Shown in pieces: positions 18,479-27,580 of a stretch of DNA of 64,000 nucleotides; the first letter of the stretch is position 1; each line of letters starts with the position of its first letter. The DNA lies in assembly GCF_036099295.1 (NCBI RefSeq), contig NZ_CP107976.1, forward strand, positions 6,324,001 to 6,388,000, in the 5' to 3' direction. The position numbers were made by a program, and so were the translations under genes. The notes below the pieces were generated by a model, which searched no databases, was not told the origin of the DNA, and worked only from the letters and a program-made list of their open reading frames with translations. Source of the stretch: Streptomyces sp. NBC_00358. Its GTDB lineage: Bacteria > Actinomycetota > Actinomycetes > Streptomycetales > Streptomycetaceae.

Positions 18479-18576
18479 ACCGTCAGATCCGGATTCGCGT
18501 CAACCGTCGGCCCGCCGCTCCGCGCGAGATGCCGATCGACCGCAGGACGCCGTCGGGGCGCCTGCTGCCGTACTGA
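18475..18576 (+). CDS. Small basic ORF (33 aa)
   Basis: Starts MNRQIRIRVNRRPAAPREMP and ends GRLLPY. It is rich in arginine with no hydrophobic segment. GAGGAGGGG lies directly upstream at good spacing, an excellent ribosome site in a gap that otherwise lacks genes. I know no family for it. It could be a regulatory leader, a small RNA-binding peptide or a chance ORF. Confidence 0.35.
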   Translation: MNRQIRIRVNRRPAAPREMPIDRRTPSGRLLPY

Positions 18577-18713
18577 TCCACGCGCAGGGGACGCCCGCCT
18601 GCGGGGGCTCACGCGCGAAGCCGTGATACGGGCGGCGGAAAGAGGAGTTCCTGCGCGTGGTCGACACCGTGCCGCGCTCAGGCGGCACGATCCCCGAGGT
18701 GACGGTGATGCCC

Positions 18714-18780
18714 CCGCCGCCCGCCGCCCGCCGCCCGCCGCCTGCCGCCTGCCGCCCGCCGCCCGCCGCCCGCCGCCCGA
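18714..18780. repeat. Heptamer tandem repeat (CCGCCGC)n
   Basis: Nine consecutive 7-bp units from 18714 to 18776, two of them CTGCCGC, with a partial tenth. The array abuts the 3' end of the histidine kinase gene (stop at 18781-18783). A 7-bp unit is not frame-preserving, so expansion and contraction is tolerated only because it is non-coding. Confidence 0.85.
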
Positions 18781-20298
18781 CTACCGGGGTGACTGCCAGG
18801 TGACGTCCGGGTCGGTGCCGTCGTCGTGGACGGTCAGCCGGACGCCGGGGCGGCCGTCCGGCAGTGTGACCGTCACATCGACGGCGACCTCGATCCGTGA
18901 CACCCCGGAGCGTCGCGACGCGGCGGCCAGCGCGCGCCGCAGTACGGCGAGCAGCTGACCGGCCACCGGCCCCGTGAGCAGGTTGTCGACCGGCCCCGCG
19001 AACCGGGTGGACGGCTGGACACCGAGGACCGCCGCGGCTCCGGCCGTCTCGCGCAGCACCTTGCCGCGGAACGTGGTGGGCGCGTCGGCGGGCGGCTGCT
19101 GCAGCGCGAAGATCGCGGTGCGCACCTCCTGGACCGTGGCCTCCAGTTCGTCGACCGCCCGGCCCAGGGCCCCGGACACCTCCTCGGCCCCGCTGTCGCC
19201 CGCGCCGTTCACGGCGTTCCTGCGCTGGGTGGATTCCAGCATCATGCCGGTCGCGAACAGCCGCTGTACGACCAGATCGTGCAGGTCCCGGGCGATGCGG
19301 TCCCGGTCCTCGTACACCGCGAGGAGTTCGCGGCGGTGCCGTGCGTCGGCGAGGACCAGGGCGAGCGCGGCCTGCGAGGTGAACTGGGTGGCCAGCAGGC
19401 GTTCGACCTCGGTGTACGGGCGGTCACCGCGTCCGCGCGGCAGGGCCAGCGTGCCGATGAGCCGGCCCTCGGTCTCCAGGGGCAGCATCATGTTCGGCCC
19501 GAACCGGGACCGTACAGGGGTCGTCATCCGCGGGTCCGTCGCCGAGTCCTCGATGAACACCGGCTCCCCGCCGAGGAGTTGTTCGAGCAGGGGACTGCCG
19601 GGCGCGATGGTGGTGCCCACGATGCCGGCGGGGTCCCCGGGCGTGGAGGCGACCACGATCTCCATGCCGCCCTCGTCCGTGGGCTTGAGGATGATGCCCG
19701 CCGAGGCACCCGCGAGAATCCGGGCGCGTTCGGCGACGGTCAGCAGCGCGTCGGTGTCGGTCCCGCCGCTGAGCAGGGCGGTGGTGACGGCGGCGGCGCC
19801 CTCGATCCAGCGTTCCCGCTGGCGGGCCGTCTCGTACAGCCGGGCGTTGGCGATCGCGATCCCGGCCTGGTTGGCGAGCAGGCGCACGACCTGCTCGTCC
19901 TCACGGGTGACGGGCCCGGTGGACTTGTCCGCGAGCCAGAGACTGCCGAACACCTCGTCGTCGACCCGGATGGGGACGTCCAGGCAGATGTCGGCCTCGC
20001 GGGCCTCGGGCGACTCCTGGGCCTCGGGAGACCCGGGACGCTCGGGGTGGGGGGCCGCCTGCGTGCGTGACTCCGCCGAGTCCGGCTCCGTCGTGCGGGG
20101 CTCCGCCGTGCGGATCCGTACCAGTCCGTCCCGGCCCGGGTCCGCCATCCCGAGCGCCGCGTACCGGGCCCCCGTCAACTCGGCCGCGGCGTCCACGATC
20201 CGCTGGAGGGTGGCGCGCAGTTCGAGTTCGGTGCCGACACTGAGCACCGCTTCGAGAAGCGGCGGGAGTCCCGGTACCGGGTCGGCCATGCGAGGCAC
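18781..20298 (-). CDS. GAF-domain sensor histidine kinase with degenerate ATPase domain
   Basis: 505 aa. Two GAF domains (about residues 20-155 and 170-315) are followed by a HisKA_3 dimerisation segment with the phospho-acceptor H340 (RIARDLHDLVVQRLF), as in DevS/NarL-type kinases. The ATPase domain is abnormal. Its N-box (normally xxEALxNxxRHA) reads RRALAAASRRSG without the Asn, and the protein ends 14 residues after VHDDGTD, so the later glycine boxes are absent. Kinase activity is doubtful; it may sense and partner another kinase. It lies 20 bp after mbl on the same strand and is probably co-transcribed. The ATG at 20289 (MADPVPGLPP) is an alternative start. Confidence 0.8.
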   Translation of the reverse strand: MPRMADPVPGLPPLLEAVLSVGTELELRATLQRIVDAAAELTGARYAALGMADPGRDGLVRIRTAEPRTTEPDSAESRTQAAPHPERPGSPEAQESPEAREADICLDVPIRVDDEVFGSLWLADKSTGPVTREDEQVVRLLANQAGIAIANARLYETARQRERWIEGAAAVTTALLSGGTDTDALLTVAERARILAGASAGIILKPTDEGGMEIVVASTPGDPAGIVGTTIAPGSPLLEQLLGGEPVFIEDSATDPRMTTPVRSRFGPNMMLPLETEGRLIGTLALPRGRGDRPYTEVERLLATQFTSQAALALVLADARHRRELLAVYEDRDRIARDLHDLVVQRLFATGMMLESTQRRNAVNGAGDSGAEEVSGALGRAVDELEATVQEVRTAIFALQQPPADAPTTFRGKVLRETAGAAAVLGVQPSTRFAGPVDNLLTGPVAGQLLAVLRRALAAASRRSGVSRIEVAVDVTVTLPDGRPGVRLTVHDDGTDPDVTWQSPR

Positions 20299-20318
20299 TC
20301 GGGCGCCCGGACCCGGCG

Positions 20319-21356
20319 TCAGTTCGCCAGCGGGTCCAGGATCATCGGCTCGATCTTGCCCTCCAGCATGTATCCGAGGCCCTGGACGGCACAGACGTCC
20401 GGCCGTTCGGCGATGTGGACGGGCATCCCGGTCGCCTGCCGCAGCATCTGGTCGAGCCCGGGGAGCAGCGCGCTGCCGCCGACCATCATGATCCCGCGGT
20501 CGGCCAGGTCGGCCACCAGATCGGGCGGGCAGGAGCGCAGCACCTTGCCGATGCCGTCCAGTACCGCGGTCAGCGGGGTCTCGATCGCCATGCGGACGGC
20601 GGCGGTGTCGACCTGCACGGTACGGGCCAGGCCGGTCGCCACGTCCCGTCCGTGAATCTCGGTCAGGGCCGGGCCGTGCGGGGTGAGCCCGTTCCCGGAG
20701 AGGGCGAGTTGCAGGGGCCGTACGGCCTGACTCGGCAGCATCAGCTCGTGCTGGTGGCGCAGGTGCTGCACGATCGCGTGGTCGACCGCCTCACCACCGA
20801 CCGGGATGCGTTCGGCGGTCACGATCGAGCCCAGCGACAGCACGGCGAGCTGGGTCGCGGCGGCCCCGCAGACCATGACCATGGTGGCCTCGGGCCGTTC
20901 GACGGGCAGCCCGCAGCCGACCGCGGCCGCGATCAGTGTGTCGACGAGCTCGACCCGTCGCGCCCCCAGCCCGACCAGCGTCTCGATCGTGGCGCGCTGC
21001 GCGAGCGGGCCCGCGTCGTGCGGGGTGCAGGCCGCGGCCCGCAGCCGGGGCTTGCGGCGCAGGGTGCGGCGGACCTTGTCCCCCAAGAGCTGACGCAGCA
21101 TCCGCTGGGCCATGTCGATGTCGACGACGGTGCCGCCGGACACCGGGCGCACCACTCGGATGTACTCGGGGGTGCGGCCCGTCATCCGCTCCGCGAACTC
21201 CCCGACCGCGATCAGCGCGCCCGTCTTCGTGTTGATCGCGGCGACACTCGGCTGGTCGACGACCAGGCCGTCGCCCCGCACCCACACACGGGTCCTCGCC
21301 GCTCCCAGGTCGACGGCGAAGTGACAGCGGCGCAACTGCTCCAGACTGGCGGTCAT
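20319..21356 (-). CDS. mbl: MreB-like actin homologue (Mbl)
   Basis: 345 aa, actin/Hsp70 fold. The phosphate-1 loop region FAVDLGAARTRVWVRG and the adenosine-binding GGSALLPGLDQML are recognisable. The phosphate-2 loop is degenerate: where MreB has VVDIGGGTT, this protein has VMVCGAAAT (about residues 160-168), losing the Asp and glycines. The catalytic Glu position also differs (VDTLIAAAVGCG). In Streptomyces, Mbl and MreB act in spore-wall assembly. The symbol rests on family and recalled gene order (SCO2451). ATG 21356 has GGGAGGA upstream. Altered nucleotide binding is an inference from the sequence. Confidence 0.85.
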   Translation of the reverse strand: MTASLEQLRRCHFAVDLGAARTRVWVRGDGLVVDQPSVAAINTKTGALIAVGEFAERMTGRTPEYIRVVRPVSGGTVVDIDMAQRMLRQLLGDKVRRTLRRKPRLRAAACTPHDAGPLAQRATIETLVGLGARRVELVDTLIAAAVGCGLPVERPEATMVMVCGAAATQLAVLSLGSIVTAERIPVGGEAVDHAIVQHLRHQHELMLPSQAVRPLQLALSGNGLTPHGPALTEIHGRDVATGLARTVQVDTAAVRMAIETPLTAVLDGIGKVLRSCPPDLVADLADRGIMMVGGSALLPGLDQMLRQATGMPVHIAERPDVCAVQGLGYMLEGKIEPMILDPLAN

Positions 21357-21492
21357 GGCAGGTCCTCCCGAGAGCGCAGACCATGGGCTCCGCCGGGCGG
21401 CGGTCCTCTCTCGTATCCTGCGCGCGCCGGGCGCGGCCCGCCCCTTTTGGAGGGCCGGGCGGGGTGCCGCCGGGCGGGTGGTGTCGCGGCTC

Positions 21493-24400
21493 TCAGGCGC
21501 CGCCGACGGCGGCGAGCACCTCCTCCAGGGAGGCCACGGTGTCCGGACAGCCGAAGTCGGCGAGACGCCGGCGGCTCGACGGGTCGGGGGCGTGGCCGAC
21601 GAAGGGGAGTCCGATGCGGCGGGCCGACTCCAGCTCGGTGGGGGTCGACCCGAGGAACACGGCCTGCGGAGCGGCGACGCCCAGCTCGTCCAGGGCGCGC
21701 TCCAGACTGTCGGGGTGCGGCATCAGCAGCCCGAGGTCGTCCGAGCGGCCGTGGACGCCGCCGGTCACCCGGTCGGCCAGCCCCCGTTCCTGCAGATAGG
21801 ACACGGCGGCGCGGGCCGAGGTGTCGGTGACGACGGCGGGGCCCCGGCCGTCGGCGGCGAGGGTACGGATCAGGTCGTCCGCGTACGGGATCGGCCGTGC
21901 CGTCCGGACGAGCCGGGCCTCGATCCGGTCGAGCTCGCGGCGCAGGTCCGCGCCGAGCCGGTGGTGGGCGAAGTCGCGCAGCAGATCGAACGGATCGACG
22001 TACTGCTCCGGCGGGGTGGACGATGCGCCGTCCGGCAGGAGCAGATGACGGGTCGAGGCCTCCTCGCGACCGCGCAGAGTCATTAGCAGGGCGCCGAGTT
22101 CATGGGCCACCCGCCGTTGCGGCACGCCGTGGAACAGCTCGGTCAGCGTGCCGTCGAAACCGAGGAGGACGCACTCCGCCCCACGCAGCGGACGGTCCAC
22201 GGACCGCTCCCGTGCCGCCCCGTCCCGTGCCGCGGACCGCCGCGGGTCCTGCGGCGGCGCCGGGTCCCGGGTATCCCGGTTCACGGAGCCGCCCGTCGGG
22301 TCCGGGTCCGGGGCCGGTGTCCCGGGAGCCGGCGTGCCCTCACTCAGGCGTACCGAGCAGGCCACCGACAGGCCCGGTACCGGCCAGCGGCGCAGCCCTT
22401 CGTGCACCGCGCGCTGCGCCGCGCCCGCGCGGCGCAGCGGGTGACGGCGCGTGATGCGCCCCGCCTCCTTGACGAGATGGTCGAGCAGGCGTCCCGACAC
22501 GTCGTGGGTCTCGCCTCGTACGAACGCCACCGGGTCGTCCACGTGCCAGGACAGTTCCACCGAGGCGGCGAACGAACCGCGCCCGGAACTCGGCAGATGC
22601 AGTTCGTGCGCGGCGCCATGGGTGGTGAGGTCGACCTCGTAGTACGTGATGAGGGAGCGCGGCGGGCGCTTGCCCTGCGGCCGGTCGAGGTCGAGCAGGG
22701 TCAGTGAGGCGTCGGGGTCCGTGTGCACGACGGCGGTGCGGCCCTGCTCCACGCCCCGGAGCCGGGTGAGGTCGCGGATGGTGAACGGGCCCCGGACCAG
22801 GTCGCGTTGGACCGGTTCGGGATCGGGGAGACGCTCGGGGAGGTCCAGCGCGCAGTACCAGGCGGTGACGGAGCCGTCCGCCGGCGCCGGTCGGCGCAGC
22901 GGGCGGAAGCGCTCGGGGGCAGGCGTGGCACCGCTGCCCATCAGCTCCTCGTGCAGAACGGGCGAGAGCACGACCAGGATGTCCGCCTCGGGACGGTCCG
23001 GATCGGGCCGCAGGTCCGGCGGCACGGTCGGGGTGCCCGCGCCGGCGAACAGCGCCGTGTGCCAGAAGGTCACACGTATCTTCGGCGGCTCGGCCAACTC
23101 CAGCAGCGCGCCCGGCAGTTCACGCAGAATCGAGTTCAGGACGGTCACTACGGAGACCTCGGGCTCGGTGATCACGACATAGCCGTTGTCGCGGCTGAGG
23201 AGTTCGTACGCGGTCGGCGCCAGGTCGCTCAGGGAGAGCAGCCAGGCCAGCGTTCGGCCGAGCACACTGTGGGTGTGCGGATCGTCGACCGAGTCCGCGG
23301 TGTACTCGACGGCGATGACGGGGCTGCCGCGTTCCGGCGCGGCCCGCAGCTCACGGAAGAGCTCCAGCAGCATGGGGTCCGGCGGGCTGGGTGCCTGGAG
23401 GTCCTCGTACGCCTGGTACGACTCGATGGCTTCGGAGATGCGGCCCTGGCCCCTGAGGGCGAGGAGGTGCAGCCGCCGGAAGTCCTCGCGCCTGGGGTGG
23501 GACCGCAGGAGTTCGCCGAGGTCGGTGGCGGCCCGCCCGAAGTCACCGATCTCCAGGTCGAGTTCGGCGCGGGTGGCGCACAGGCTGAGGCGCAGGGCGC
23601 GGAGCCGGGCGCGGGCCCCGTCGGCGGCGGGTCCGGGGACGTCGGCGAGCGGGGTGCCGTGCCAGAGCCCGATGGCCTCCTGGACCAGGGTGCGGGCCGC
23701 GGCCGTGTCTCCCGCCTCCCGGCGCGACCTCGAATCGGCCGCGAGCTGTTGACAGCGGTGCACGTCGATCGTGCCGGGCGGCGCGTGCAGCGCGTAACCG
23801 GTGGCGGTGGTCGCCAGGACTCCCGGACCCAGCGCCTTGCGCAGTCCGGACGCCCGGGTGGCGAGGCGCCGCCGTGGCTGATCCGGCGGGTTCCCGCGCC
23901 ACAGTCCGTCGATCAGGATGTCGTAGGTGACGGTCCTGCCTTGGTGCAGCAGCAGCATGCCGAGCAGGGACTGCTCCTCCGGATGGAGCGGGGGCAGGGT
24001 CCGGCCGCCACGCGTGATCCCCACCGGGCCGAGCAGCCGGTACTGGTACCGGTCGCGCGCCGCGGCCTCCAGCAGGACGTCGAAGGAGGGCGCCAACAGG
24101 AGATCCAGTCCGCGGTGCTGAGCGGCGGGGGACGCGGAACGGAGCCCGCCGATCGCGTCGGCGACCAGGGGGCGGAACGCCTCGGGGACCGCGACGAGTT
24201 CGTCGGGGGCCGTGCCGCCCGCCAGGTCCGCCAGGAGACGCCCGAAGGACGCGAGGTCCTTCGACTCGTCCCGGTCGCCCAGCCGCCCCAGGGCGAAATC
24301 GCTCACCCTGAACGTGCCGTCCGGTGTCAGCACCAAGCCGATGGGACTGAGCCATCCGTGGGTCAGGCCCTGGGCGTGTACGGCGCGCAGGGCCAGCGCG

Positions 24401-26517
24401 ACCTGGCGTGCCAGCAGGGCGAACGTGGTGAACGGCAGGCGGAAGCCGCCTTCGGCGGTGAGCTCGGCCAGCGACGCCCCGCCGAGGAGCTCCGTCACCA
24501 GGTACGGCGTGTCTCCGTCGAACCCGAAGTCGTAGACCTTGATGACGTTTTCCTGCTCGATGGCGGCGAGCGCGCCCACTTCGTCCGTGAACCGTTGGCG
24601 CCACCTCGGTTCCACGTCGTACTCGTGCAGCACCACGTCCCGGTCCAGCCTGGTGTCCACCGCCACCCACAGCCGCTTGCGCCGGCCGAGCCGACGTGTG
24701 ATCCGGTACCTGCCCAGAACGAGCCGACCGTCCGGCGTCCCGCCCCCCAGCCGTCGCACGCTCTCCTCGCGCACCGAGGCGAACGCCTCGCCGTCGGCGG
24801 TCGCGTCACCGGGTCCGGGGGCGACCACGGGGAACTCCCCGGCGGCCACTCCGGCCCGTGCGTCGATCAACGCGCCGACACGGCCCAGTAGTTCACCGGT
24901 GCGGCTGCGCGCGGAGCGCGGCAGCGTGTGCAGCAGGAGTTCGCGCACGCCGGGCCGGAAGACGTACGAGCCGGGCTGACCCGAAGGGCCCGTGCTGAGG
25001 AGGCCGCTGAGGATCACCTCGGCGAGATGCTGCGGCCGGGGGCTCCGCTCGATCGCCGCGTGCACCAGCCGCATGACCGGCAACTCCGGCCGCCCTACGG
25101 CGAGATGGCCGGCGAGCCGGAACGCCTCGGGGGAGGCGAGGGAGCGGAAGCGCAGCACGAGCTCCTCCGGGGAGAGCCGTTCGACGTCGCCGCGGCCGTG
25201 CTCGTCGAGCGGGGCGGGCACCGGGGCCGTGTCCAGCATCGCCACCGAGCCCGGAAGGCGTCCGCCGCCCGCCACCAGCGACGACCAGTTCGCCAGCCAG
25301 CGGGCGGAGGGCTCCAGGACGGGCAGCGCGAGCACCCGGCCGGGGCCGGGCAGGTCGTCCGAGGCGTAGGAGTCCACGGTGTACGCGGAGTTGGGGGCGG
25401 CCGGCCAGGGAGCCGTGAGACGTGCGGTCGTCGCGGGCAGGGCCGTGGTGCGCCACAGCCGCTCGGGCAGCGGCTGGAGCACGGCCACCGGCATCCGGGC
25501 CGCCCAGCGGCGCAGCGTGCGGTACCAGCGGGTGCCCGCCGGACCGTCCCGCCACTGCGCGCCCATGCAGTCGCTGACCAGCAGGGTGACCGTACGGCCG
25601 TCCGCGTACGACTCCTGCGAGCCGGGCCTTCGGACGGTTCCCCCGGCGGTCAGCCGGTGCAGTTCCACCGTGCGGAAGACGCCCGACTGGGCCAGCGCGG
25701 AGTGCAGTTCGCGGACGAGCGGACGCCATACGGGCATGGTGGGCCCGGTGTCGTGCACGAGATGCAGGGTCAGCCAGCGCTCGGTGGCCGGGCGCAGCAC
25801 CGGCAGCCACCACTGGGCCACCGCGCCGAGACGCGCGATCCGGTCGGCGGTCGCCTCCTCGTCCAGGATGTGGCCGACGGGCGCTGGCACCCGGCGCTTG
25901 AGCGGACGCAGGGTGCGTTGCAGAGCGAGCGGGTGGGGCAGCATCGGGGGAGCGGGGGCGAGGAGCGTGGTGTGCGGGGTGTTCGCCGGGCTGTCGTCCG
26001 CCGCGTCCCGGCCGGCGCCGTTCGCGTCCCGGTCCGGGGGGCCGGAGTCGGAGCCGGGCAGGCGCAGGGGGACGCGGCCGTCGTCGGGACGGGCCGGACC
26101 GGAGGGCGGGTCCCCGAAGGGCGGCTCCGGCGGCACGCCCGTCCGCGCGGGTTCCACGGGTGCCGCCGGGGGTGTACGCGGTCCGGCTGGCCGCCCGCCG
26201 GGCCTGGGCGCCGCGGGCGGCGCGACGGCCGGCCCCTCGATGTGCCCCGCGAGCCACAGCAGTTCGGCCAGCTCCACGGAGGTGGGCGGTTCCCCGCCGC
26301 CGGCCCGCCCCAGCAGCTCGGCGAGCAGGGCGGGCCCCGGGTCCGCGGCGGGGTCCGCTCCCGGGCCCGTCGGGGTGTCCGGTCCCGGACGTGCGGGGGT
26401 GTCCGGTCCCGGACGTGCGGGAGTGCCCGGGGCCGGGTCTTCGGGAGTTTCCGGGTCCGGGCTCCCGGGAGTGTCCGGGGCCCGGTGCGCGGGGGTGCCC
26501 GGGTCCTCAGAACTCAT
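21493..26517 (-). CDS. Giant vWA-pseudokinase-SARP-pseudoHAD regulatory protein
   Basis: 1674 aa. Order of parts: Pro/Gly-rich N-terminus (1-195, with a 24-bp tandem duplication in DNA); SAV_2336-type vWA-like domain (about 245-365; LHLVHDTGPTM and TLLVSDCMG); helical region; protein-kinase-like domain (603-770) lacking its catalytic residues (THGWLSPIG replaces HRDLKPxN; SDFALGR replaces DFG; no VAIK lysine); OmpR-type winged helix (825-915) and BTAD (918-1065), as in SARP regulators; two poorly defined domains (1065-1160 and 1285-1395); and a HAD fold (1448-1674) with its nucleophile Asp replaced by Gly (LLGFDGTLT). Its start overlaps the MoxR gene by 11 bp. Proposed role: vWA adaptor plus DNA-binding output of the MoxR module. 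Confidence 0.82.
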   Translation of the reverse strand: MSSEDPGTPAHRAPDTPGSPDPETPEDPAPGTPARPGPDTPARPGPDTPTGPGADPAADPGPALLAELLGRAGGGEPPTSVELAELLWLAGHIEGPAVAPPAAPRPGGRPAGPRTPPAAPVEPARTGVPPEPPFGDPPSGPARPDDGRVPLRLPGSDSGPPDRDANGAGRDAADDSPANTPHTTLLAPAPPMLPHPLALQRTLRPLKRRVPAPVGHILDEEATADRIARLGAVAQWWLPVLRPATERWLTLHLVHDTGPTMPVWRPLVRELHSALAQSGVFRTVELHRLTAGGTVRRPGSQESYADGRTVTLLVSDCMGAQWRDGPAGTRWYRTLRRWAARMPVAVLQPLPERLWRTTALPATTARLTAPWPAAPNSAYTVDSYASDDLPGPGRVLALPVLEPSARWLANWSSLVAGGGRLPGSVAMLDTAPVPAPLDEHGRGDVERLSPEELVLRFRSLASPEAFRLAGHLAVGRPELPVMRLVHAAIERSPRPQHLAEVILSGLLSTGPSGQPGSYVFRPGVRELLLHTLPRSARSRTGELLGRVGALIDARAGVAAGEFPVVAPGPGDATADGEAFASVREESVRRLGGGTPDGRLVLGRYRITRRLGRRKRLWVAVDTRLDRDVVLHEYDVEPRWRQRFTDEVGALAAIEQENVIKVYDFGFDGDTPYLVTELLGGASLAELTAEGGFRLPFTTFALLARQVALALRAVHAQGLTHGWLSPIGLVLTPDGTFRVSDFALGRLGDRDESKDLASFGRLLADLAGGTAPDELVAVPEAFRPLVADAIGGLRSASPAAQHRGLDLLLAPSFDVLLEAAARDRYQYRLLGPVGITRGGRTLPPLHPEEQSLLGMLLLHQGRTVTYDILIDGLWRGNPPDQPRRRLATRASGLRKALGPGVLATTATGYALHAPPGTIDVHRCQQLAADSRSRREAGDTAAARTLVQEAIGLWHGTPLADVPGPAADGARARLRALRLSLCATRAELDLEIGDFGRAATDLGELLRSHPRREDFRRLHLLALRGQGRISEAIESYQAYEDLQAPSPPDPMLLELFRELRAAPERGSPVIAVEYTADSVDDPHTHSVLGRTLAWLLSLSDLAPTAYELLSRDNGYVVITEPEVSVVTVLNSILRELPGALLELAEPPKIRVTFWHTALFAGAGTPTVPPDLRPDPDRPEADILVVLSPVLHEELMGSGATPAPERFRPLRRPAPADGSVTAWYCALDLPERLPDPEPVQRDLVRGPFTIRDLTRLRGVEQGRTAVVHTDPDASLTLLDLDRPQGKRPPRSLITYYEVDLTTHGAAHELHLPSSGRGSFAASVELSWHVDDPVAFVRGETHDVSGRLLDHLVKEAGRITRRHPLRRAGAAQRAVHEGLRRWPVPGLSVACSVRLSEGTPAPGTPAPDPDPTGGSVNRDTRDPAPPQDPRRSAARDGAARERSVDRPLRGAECVLLGFDGTLTELFHGVPQRRVAHELGALLMTLRGREEASTRHLLLPDGASSTPPEQYVDPFDLLRDFAHHRLGADLRRELDRIEARLVRTARPIPYADDLIRTLAADGRGPAVVTDTSARAAVSYLQERGLADRVTGGVHGRSDDLGLLMPHPDSLERALDELGVAAPQAVFLGSTPTELESARRIGLPFVGHAPDPSSRRRLADFGCPDTVASLEEVLAAVGGA

Positions 26518-27520
26518 CGTCGTCCCGCGTGCTGCTGAGGTAGGGCATCAGCTGCTCCGCGAGGTCGTCGCGCGAGGCCGCGTCGATCCCCGCCGTGCCG
26601 GTGAGGTAGACGGCGTTCAGGAGCTGGTCCGTGGCGAGTTCGCCGCCGGTGCCGCGGGAGAGGAAGCGGGCGATCAGCTCACGGGCGTAGTCGTCGGGCT
26701 CGCCGAGGTGGGCGCGGACGATGCTTTCGAGGTGGGCGTCGCGCGGCTGGTGGAGTTCGAGCCGGACGCACCGGCGAAGGAAGGCGGGCGGGAACTCGCG
26801 CTCGCCGTTGCTGGTCAGGACGACGAAGGGGAAGGCCCGGCAGCGGACCCGGCCTCGGGAGACGGTGACCCGCTCGTCCGTGCCGGCCACCATCACGTCG
26901 GCGGCCGGGGTGTGACGGGCCGCCCGGACCAGCTCCGGGATCTCGTACTCGCCCTCCTCCAGGATGTTCAGCAGGTCGTTCGGCAGGTCGAGGTCGCTCT
27001 TGTCGATCTCGTCGATGAGCAGGGCCCGAGGGCGCCGGTAGGGGAGCAGGGACGTGCCGAGCGGGCCGAGGCGCAGATGGTCCTGGAGCTCGCCGCCCGC
27101 CGGGATCTCGTGCGCGGCGGCGCGGCCGGCGGCGTACAGCCGGGAGAGCGGATCGTACTGGTAGAGGCCGTCGTGCAGTGTGGTGCGGCTGGTGATGTTC
27201 CAGCGCAGCACCGGTCCGAGCCGCAACTCCCGTGCCACCGCGTACGCGAGGGAGGACTTGCCGCTGCCGGGCGGCCCGGTCACCAGCAGGGGGCGGCGCA
27301 GATACAGCGCCGCGTTCACGAGCTGGACGGCCCGGTCGGTCGCCCGGTAGGTACGGGCACGGTGCCTGCGGTCGGGGGAGGCGGCCGAGGTGTCGCCGTC
27401 CTCGGCGGGAGTGTCCAGCTCGGGACCGCCGTCGAAGTCTCGCCACGGCGGCGGCGCGGGCAGCTTCGCGATACCGTCGTGGGGCTCGCTCCCACCCGTG
27501 TAGACGGGCCACAGGGACAT
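26507..27520 (-). CDS. MoxR-type AAA+ ATPase
   Basis: 337 aa. The AAA+ core has Walker A GPPGSGKSS (82-90), Walker B ALLIDEIDKSD (D170/E171), sensor 1 VVLTSNGEREFP and an arginine-finger segment PAFLRRCVR. A ~50-residue variable N-terminus and an alpha-helical lid complete it. MoxR ATPases remodel partner proteins, usually with a vWA-domain adaptor; here the adaptor is probably the downstream 1674-aa protein, whose gene overlaps this one. ATG 27520 has GAGGAG upstream. It follows the protease gene by 60 bp in the same operon. Confidence 0.92.
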   Translation of the reverse strand: MSLWPVYTGGSEPHDGIAKLPAPPPWRDFDGGPELDTPAEDGDTSAASPDRRHRARTYRATDRAVQLVNAALYLRRPLLVTGPPGSGKSSLAYAVARELRLGPVLRWNITSRTTLHDGLYQYDPLSRLYAAGRAAAHEIPAGGELQDHLRLGPLGTSLLPYRRPRALLIDEIDKSDLDLPNDLLNILEEGEYEIPELVRAARHTPAADVMVAGTDERVTVSRGRVRCRAFPFVVLTSNGEREFPPAFLRRCVRLELHQPRDAHLESIVRAHLGEPDDYARELIARFLSRGTGGELATDQLLNAVYLTGTAGIDAASRDDLAEQLMPYLSSTRDDDEF

Positions 27521-27580
27521 GCGCTCTCCTCCTCGTTGCCGCTTCTCGCACGGTCGCCGTCGCCGGGTGGTCCCCGGTGC

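Noticed and set aside
22723..24891. 722-aa forward open frame opposite the giant regulator
   Set aside because: Antisense shadow; Gln/Arg/Val-rich composition and no domain.
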